Positions 58,091-64,000 of a stretch of 64,000 nucleotides of DNA are shown in pieces. The position numbers and the translations under genes are program-made. Position 1 is the first letter of the stretch. Each line of letters begins with the position of its first letter. Below the pieces are notes generated by a model that saw only the letters and a program-made list of their open reading frames with translations, was not told where the DNA came from and searched no databases. Source of the stretch: Ochotona curzoniae (taxonomy: Eukaryota; Chordata; Mammalia; Lagomorpha; Ochotonidae); contig NW_024466599.1 of NCBI RefSeq assembly GCF_017591425.1, positions 57,239,501 to 57,303,500 on the forward strand. The letters run 5' to 3'.

Positions 58091-58413
58091 TTCACACCTG
58101 GCACAATGACTCAACACCTAAATCTTCACCTTGCAATTGTCGGGTTCCCAGATGGTTGTGCCGGTTCCTGTCCCAGCTGCTCTACTTCCCATCCAGCTCC
58201 CTACATATGGCCTGGTAAAGCAGCAGAGGATGACCCAACACCTTGGGAACCTGCACTCACATGGGGGAGCAAGGAGGACTTCCTAGCTTCTACTCAGCTC
58301 AACTCTGGCCGTGTGACCTCTTTGGGGAGTAACCAGTAGACAGAAGAACCTCCTCCATCTTTCCTTTTCTGTATAAATCCAACCTTTCCAATAAAAATAA
58401 AATCTTTCAAAAA
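58091..58413 (+). mobile_element. CSINE, diverged
   Basis: CACACCTGGCACAATGACTC, TCCCAGCTGCTCTACTTCCC, GTAAAGCAGCAGAGGATGAC, CTTTGGGGAGTAACCAG and an AATAAAAATAAAATC tail give full CSINE order. No clear target-site duplication. Confidence 0.9.
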
Positions 58414-59329
58414 TGGCATATTTACTGGGGATTTCTCATTCTGAGACGGATCCTTTTTTCAAATTAAATATTTAGTAGTTGAGTCAAGATTTATTTTGGA
58501 ACTAAATTTCACTTTTCTTGATGAAAAATCCTATCTGATATATGAACCCATGTATTTCTAAATTATTATATATACATCCTTACAACATCCATGCCAGTAT
58601 TCATACACTACTATACATCCCATAGCTATGGTTTTGATTAACAAAGTAATATATGATTCAAATAAATCACCCAGTAAGTAGAGCAAAATGTTGAATGGAT
58701 CTAACCAAGGTTTTTGCCTTTTGGACTTAGGAATTCTAGACTGTAATCTTTATCTCCCAGTGTAAACTGTGGAAACTTGTCCTACAGGACAGTTTCAAAG
58801 AAACTGTTTCAAATGAACTTTGACACAGTGTGTCAAAGAAGCTAGCCAAGCAAAAAATGACAATGTTGGAAGAAACCTTTTAAATTCTGAAGACTCATCT
58901 TTCTCTTTGAAGGTCGTCTGAAAAAGTTAGAGATAATTATCTGTGTATTCTCTTTTGCCGCAAGAAACTTGTGAAAAAAATGTGCAAAGTTGATTTCATA
59001 CCATTTAAGAAGTGCTTTGCATTAGGGTATAATTTGAACATAGACTACAGATAAATATATCTTTTCTAAAATAGCTGCATGCAGTCCTCCCAAGTGCCAG
59101 ATAGTAAAGAATTAAACATGATAACATTTATTATCTGTGTTGTGAGTAATCAAACTTCAAACCATGAATATGGTAATAACAGACTTCATTTCTACTTTTG
59201 AAAAACTTGATAAGAGTTGAACATCAATGTTCTGAACTCTGCTAAAATTGGCATCTGGGCTTACAACTAGAAGACTGAATGCTCAGCATGTAGGATGCAG
59301 AAGATTGTATTAGAAAATCTCAGATTGTG
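58414..59329. other. Unassigned AT-rich DNA
   Basis: No gene or recognisable repeat. Confidence 0.45.
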
Positions 59330-60079
59330 GAAATCAGTTGAATTGGTGGAAATGTATTACCAAAATATGTAAATTATGGTAATGTATATTCACCTAAGCT
59401 TAGTGAGAATGGCTATACTATGTACAACAGAAAAGAATTACTGCTGGATGTGGAGTAAGATATCTTAATTCACTTAGGGGGTGATGGAAACTAGTGCAAC
59501 CATTATGGAATGCAGTATGGAGATCCCTAAGATATCTGAAAATAGATCTACAATGAGACGCAGCCATTCCACTCCTGGGAACTTATCTGATTGCAATGTA
59601 ATCAGCAACTAGGACAGTTATCTGTAATGTCATGTTTACAGGAGCAATAGCTGAGATATGGAATCAATACAGATTTCCATCAACTGATTAATGCATAATG
59701 AAAATGTGGTACATATACACCATGGAATACATTCAGTCATAAAAGAGTGAAATCTTGTCTTCTTGCAGCCAAAGGGGTGCAACTGGGCAACCCTTATGCT
59801 TAGTGAAATAAGCCAGTCTCCAAAAGACAAATATCTGACATATTGCTTTATTTGTGGTAACTAATATAGAGTACAGAAAAAAAAATGTAATTTATAGGAG
59901 CAAGAATGATATCTATGGATTTGGTTTTAATTTATAGCTTTGTCTATACTCATGAGGATTTTAAATTTTTGAAAAATCTTACTTTCTGTATGTTGATATT
60001 TTTGCCTAGTAGAGTATTATTCCTGTGATTACAGCATGAAATCAAAGTATGTCACTGCAAAAGTTAGAGGGAATAAAAA
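59330..60079 (+). pseudogene. Lagomorph L1 ORF2 end and 3' UTR
   Basis: GAATTACTGCTGGATGTGGA, CAACCATTATGGAATGCAGT, GAAAATGTGGTACATATACA, CCATGGAATACATTCAGTCA, CTTAGTGAAATAAGCCAGTC, then a 3' UTR with GGTTTTAATTTATAGCTTTG. It is 5'-truncated. A purine repeat begins exactly where its A-rich tail would be (AATAAAAAGGGAAGGG). Confidence 0.85.
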
Positions 60080-60380
60080 GGGAAGGGAAGGGAAGGGAAG
60101 GAAAGGGCAGGGCAGGGCAGGGCAGGGCAGGGCAGGGGAGAGGAGGGCAGGGGAGAGGAGGGAAGGGAAGGGAAGGGTAGGGAAGGGAAGGGAAGGGAAG
60201 GGAAGGGAAGGGAAGGGGAGGGAAGGGAAGGGGAGGGAAAGGAAGGGGAAGGGAGGGGAGGCACGGGGAGGGGAGGGGAGAAGGGGTGAAGGGAAGGGAA
60301 GGGGATAAGGGGAGAAGGGAAGGGGAGAAGGGGAGAAGGGGAGAAGGGGAGAAGGGGAGAAGGGAAGGGAAGGGAAGAAG
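60080..60380 (+). repeat. Purine-rich GGGAA-type satellite
   Basis: An almost pure G/A tract in sub-blocks: GGGAA units, then GGGCA units (about 60105-60138), GGGAA units again (60155-60240), mixed GGGGA units, and GGGGAGAA units (about 60310-60365). A weaker A/G-rich stretch continues to about 60430. It creates long spurious ORFs, including 182 codons on the minus strand, made only of Pro/Ser/Leu/Phe repeats. Such tracts can form G-quadruplex or triplex DNA. Confidence 0.98.
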
Positions 60381-61091
60381 GTAAAGGAAAAGAAAAAGAA
60401 AAAAGTAAGTAGAAAAAGAAGAAAGGGAGCGCGGGAGGCAGACCTGAGTGGAGAATGGCAGCAGGAGGCAGGGTAACATGGAAGCTATCACTATGGCCCT
60501 AAATCTGAATTGTAAATGTTTTAACTTCGTGTGAGAAGAAAGAAAGAAAATGCTTATTAAAGTATTTGGTGATATGATGATGCTGTACATTTAATTCTGA
60601 TTTGCAGTATCCCCCATGAAATAAAAATTCCTTTTCCCTATACACAAAACAGACTTTCAAAAATATTGCTAGACATTTATCTACATGGTTGATCATCTTT
60701 AAAAGGGACTGATTAATTTCCTGTACTCAGGTAAGTTTCTGCAGCCAAATGGGGTCAAGCTGTTTTACCTGTGTTACAATTAAGACTGCAGTGTTTTTAT
60801 TGACCATATTCACTGAATATGTCAAGAACAGGGTATCAAAACCTAAAATATAACTAAGAAATATTTTTAAAATACCCTGCATACTATTATTTACTTATTA
60901 AAGCTCTAAAAGCATAATACCTATTCTTTCCTCTTGTCACAAAGAATTTTACAAAAGAATTCCACCGACAAGGAAAAATTGTCAGGCTGTTGCTTTAACA
61001 CAGATACAAAATAAGATAGAGACAAAACTATATGTGTGCTTCACAGAACTGACAACTGATTCTGTTCATTCACTTTAAAAATTAAATTTAG
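60381..61091. other. Unassigned DNA
   Basis: Apart from the trailing purine-rich stretch, no gene or named repeat. Confidence 0.45.
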
Positions 61092-61405
61092 GGGCCCGGC
61101 GCGGTGGCGCAAGTGGTTAAAAGGTCCTCGCCTTGCACGCCCGGGATCCCATATGGGCGCCAATTCTAGTCCCGGCAGCCCCGCTTCCCTTCCAGCTCCC
61201 TGCCTGTGGCCTGGGAAAGCAGTCGAGGACGGACCAAAGCTTTGGGAACCTGCACCCGTGTGGGAGACCCGGAAGAGGCTCCTGGCTTCGGATTGGCATA
61301 GTATCGGCCCGTTGCACTCACTTGGGGAGTGAATCATCGGACGGAAGATCTTCCTCTCTGTATATCTGCCTTTCCAATAAAAATAAAATCAATATATATA
61401 TAAAA
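61092..61405 (+). mobile_element. CSINE, young subfamily, sense
   Basis: GGGCCCGGCGCGGTGGCGC at the start, then AAGTGGTTAAAAGGTCCTCG, GGGATCCCATATGGGCGCC, GGGAACCTGCACCCGTGTGG and GCATAGTATCGGCCCGTTGC: the diagnostic bases of 44937 and 48603. The A box (61105-61116) is intact, but the B box has lost its GG (AATTCTAGTCC at 61162-61172). The tail has AATAAAAATAAAATC and a short TA run. No clear target-site duplication. Confidence 0.97.
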
Positions 61406-62409
61406 AAAGAAAATGGTCTTTTAGTATAAACTGTTTTTCACTATAGTCAAAAAGTTGAAAACATTTTAATATCTTATAAATGGAAGCTGTTTCACTTGCT
61501 ATTAATACTGATGTTCTGTAATGTATAAGTATGAATAGTTTCATTTATTTTACAAAGAATTTTATTAGGATTATTCTTTTTTGATTGAAACTTCCAATGA
61601 ACCAGCTCTTAGGTTTTAGTGTTCCATAAATAGATATTTGTAATTCATCTGTTTTCTTAGTGCTGTTCTTGTCAATATATGCCAATCTTTTCTCAGTGAA
61701 TGTATGAGACAATATGCAGACATTATTATTCTATGTAAACTCCTCCAATCTATTCAATTCTGTAGTATAAGTATGATATAGCTAGATAAAGAGGTAGGCA
61801 TAGATATGTGCAGTAGTCTGGAGGGTATCACTCAACTGTCCATTTTTGTTGATTTTTTTTTAGGAGTCACTAAACAATTTTTTTATTTAATTAATTACAT
61901 TTCATTATGCGATACAGTTTGGTGATATTGTTAACTCGGATAATGATGGATACAGTGGGTTGCAAAAAATATGATTATTTAAGGTTTACATATTAATTAA
62001 CACATTATGGTATTAAGAGATGGAACAGTTTTAAAGTTCTTGATAAGTAATTCAAAGATATACAAAGATACATTATCATTCTTATATGTTTCTGTGCCAA
62101 GGTGAATATAACAGAAATTTAAAAAAATACTTCTAACCAACTAGTTATATACATATCACATTACATTCATAGTTATGCATGTATCGTAAGTCATGCATAT
62201 ACCATATTGCTTTCATTTTACAAATATTGGGATAGAGGGAAATAAAAAATGTATGTTTTCCAGTAGTAGGAAAAATTATGTATCTACATATGTGTGTGTG
62301 CCTGATTCCTTAATTAAAAAGGGGAATAGAATCAAAGATCTGCTATGGAATATTCAGAGGAGGAGGGAATCTGAATATGCTATAGGCATGCTTTGAAACA
62401 AAAGACCTA
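61406..62409. other. Unassigned AT-rich DNA
   Basis: No gene. CATTTCATTATGCGATACAG at 61900 weakly resembles an antisense L1 3' UTR end, without further support. Confidence 0.4.
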
Positions 62410-62605
62410 CAAACCCAAGAATGTATGAAACTTCTAAGAACTGAAAAGGAAAAGATATTCTGTCCTAGAAACTCCCCACAGAGCCCTGACTTATTAGCTC
62501 CTTGTAGACGTCTGACCCCATGAACCAAAACATAGTAAATTTGTGCTCATTATCCTGCCAAACTGACCATTTGTTACAGCAGGTACAGGGAACTAATACA
62601 TGCTA
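62410..62605 (+). mobile_element. MLT1-class LTR 3' half (ERVL-MaLR)
   Basis: AACTTCTAAGAACTGAAAAG, GTAGACGTCTGACCCCATGA, GTAAATTTGTGCTCATTATC, ACCATTTGTTACAGCAGG and GGGAACTAATACATG follow the MLT1 3' half in order. It is 5'-truncated, solo and ancient. Confidence 0.8.
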
Positions 62606-62684
62606 CCTAAATGAAATTCATGTCAATATAATGATAATGAAAAGGTGAAAGTATACCAAATGTAATCAAATAGTACTTGGTTAA

Positions 62685-62890
62685 AATAAAACCTTAGGTT
62701 CTATATAGTACAATGCAAAGTAAACATTAGAGATTACAATAGCTAGAATCAAGGATTTTGAACTTTCACATATACAGAAATGATAACTGAGATGAACATT
62801 CTAATTACCCAATTTTGATCATTATGCATTGCATACATTTATTGAGATAAACACTATCTCATAAATAGGTAAAAATATTATGTATAAATT
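62685..62890 (+). mobile_element. L1MA-type 3' UTR, sense
   Basis: TTCTATATAGTACAATGCAA, GATTACAATAGCTAGAATCA, AGGATTTTGAACTTTCACAT, AGATGAACATTCTAATTACC and TTTTGATCATTATGCATTGC match the ancient L1MA 3' UTR. The same region is present in antisense at 5210. Confidence 0.8.
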
Positions 62891-63399
62891 ATTTTTCAGG
62901 TGTCATATTAGAAAAAACACTTCACCGTGAACATTATCAGACCAATTTGTGTTTCTAACAACAGACTTACAAAAATTCAATGCAACAGTGATAGTGCTAA
63001 AAGATAAAGACAAGTTCTCACAAACATTAATTGGAGACTCCAGTACCATCTTACAATACATGAGAGAACAAAGGTTTGAAAGCAAGCAACGATATGGAAA
63101 GCCACAACAGGGCCATTACAGAGTGAGAATTCTCCAGAGAAAACTTCAGGTTTGCTCACATTCTAGCAATCACCAGATTTAGAGACCCTGCCATTCTACT
63201 AAGGGTAACTTGCCAGGAAATGGTCCAGACTTAACAGCCAAGGCATTATTTCTCCATCTTAATCAGTACAGTTTTATCTTGAACAGAGAAGTTACCACAC
63301 TGAGCAATTCAATATCTAATAGTTTAATGGTTTTAATATATAATAAATATATAAAATCATATACTGTACATATGAATTTGTTTTAGTAATTTTTCCAAA
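62891..63399. other. Unassigned DNA
   Basis: No gene. The 77-codon ORF at 62949-63182 overlaps minus-strand ORFs of similar length and has no domain. Confidence 0.4.
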
Positions 63400-64000
63400 G
63401 TTTCCTTTCGGCAGTGACTGTCCCAGTCACCAGCAGATTAATATAAACATCTTCACTAAAATTTGTATTCACATTCATTTTCAACAGGTTTTCTAACAGA
63501 TGTTCAGTGATGCCTTATTGTGACTTTGATTTGTGTATGCTGATAAGAAGTGATGTGCAACAATTTTATACGCTTTTGGTGTCTTGTTTGGAGAATTTAG
63601 TATTGAAATTTTTAGCTCATATTTAAAATCAGGCAATTACAGAATTATTTGTGAATTTTTCATTTTTGGTATCTAATGTGTGAATTCCTAGAATTCAAGA
63701 AAATAGTTTTTTAATGTAATTTATTATACATTGTTTGTTTTTTTTTTTTGCTGTCATAAAATTATTGCTAAGAGCAATGTCTTGAATGTTTTCTACTCTG
63801 TTGTCTCCTACAAAACCTGAACTCTCAGCCTTGAATTTAAGTCTTCAATCCATTTTCAGTTTATTTTCATGAAAGAATAAATTAAGGATATGGCTTCATT
63901 CATTCATAAGTAGATAGTTTCCCCCAAATTATTTTTTAAAACATCAATCCTATCTTCAGTATTGGCCCTCGTTTTTAATATTATTGACTGTGTGGTCATG
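63400..64000 (-). pseudogene. L1 ORF2 fragment, antisense, continues beyond window
   Basis: Plus-strand phrases in the order of an antisense L1 ORF2: CCTTATTGTGACTTTGATTT (63513), TTTTGGTGTCTTGTTTGGAG (63572), TTATTGCTAAGAGCAATGTC (63761), AAGTCTTCAATCCATTTTCA (63840) and TATGGCTTCATTCATTCATA (63890). It covers the region after the reverse transcriptase. It is heavily decayed and leaves the window at the right edge. Confidence 0.75.

Noticed and set aside
60042..60590. 182-codon minus-strand ORF, and two further ORFs across the purine tract
   Set aside because: They are low-complexity Pro/Ser/Leu/Phe (or Gly/Lys/Arg/Glu) readings of the GGGAA-type satellite, in which stop codons are absent by composition.
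1..64000. CRISPR array, operons, phage or bacterial elements
   Set aside because: No regularly spaced repeats, no compact ORFs with ribosome-binding sites. The repeat content is mammalian.

Overview
This window looks like an AT-rich, gene-poor stretch of a mammalian nuclear genome, most likely a lagomorph and probably a pika (Ochotona). The main evidence is about thirty copies of a tRNA-headed SINE of the lagomorph C family. The younger copies carry a tRNA-like head with recognisable Pol III A and B boxes, a body containing GGATCCCATATGGGCGCC, and a CCAATAAAAATAAA-type tail. The head differs from the rabbit consensus I remember, which is why I favour pika. I found no protein-coding exon, no intact open reading frame of cellular origin, no functional tRNA or rRNA gene, and nothing bacterial. 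All long ORFs fall in repeats or are chance runs.

Layout. 1-9.1 kb: mostly unassigned DNA with CSINEs, a U6 snRNA fragment, and antisense L1 3' UTR pieces. 9.1-9.5 kb: an MLT1 (ERVL-MaLR) LTR. 12.9-15.9 kb: a decayed L1 with ORF1 and reverse-transcriptase remnants. 16.2-17.5 kb: a CSINE with clean target-site duplications, then an unclassified GC-richer repeat. 17.6-24.6 kb: mostly unassigned, with old CSINE, L1 and mariner-like scraps. 24.6-29.5 kb: two ancient sense L1 fragments. About 30.0-36.2 kb: the remains of a near full-length ancient L1, split by CSINEs and by the 3' ends of younger L1s. 37.1-39.8 kb: another interrupted L1. 40.6-42.9 kb: a local templated duplication and two opposed L1 3' ends. 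43.5-51.4 kb: alternating young and old CSINEs in unassigned DNA. 52.2-56.8 kb: a third fragmented L1 with nested CSINEs and a dated insertion. 59.3-60.4 kb: an L1 3' end running into a GGGAA-type purine satellite. 61.1-64.0 kb: a young CSINE, an MLT1 LTR end, an L1MA-type 3' UTR, and an antisense L1 that leaves the window.

The elements do not form a working gene system. The window is best read as a layered insertion record: ancient L1 and MLT1 first, old CSINE2-like copies next, then CSINEs and a lineage-specific L1 3' UTR with a G-rich tract, and last a small subfamily of well-preserved CSINEs. The observations most worth following are a 62-bp duplication that looks like templated repair, the recurring G-rich L1 3' UTR, a GC-richer repeat family I could not name, and the youngest CSINE subfamily. 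All family assignments rest on recognition by eye, without alignment or database search, so boundaries are approximate unless a target-site duplication is given.
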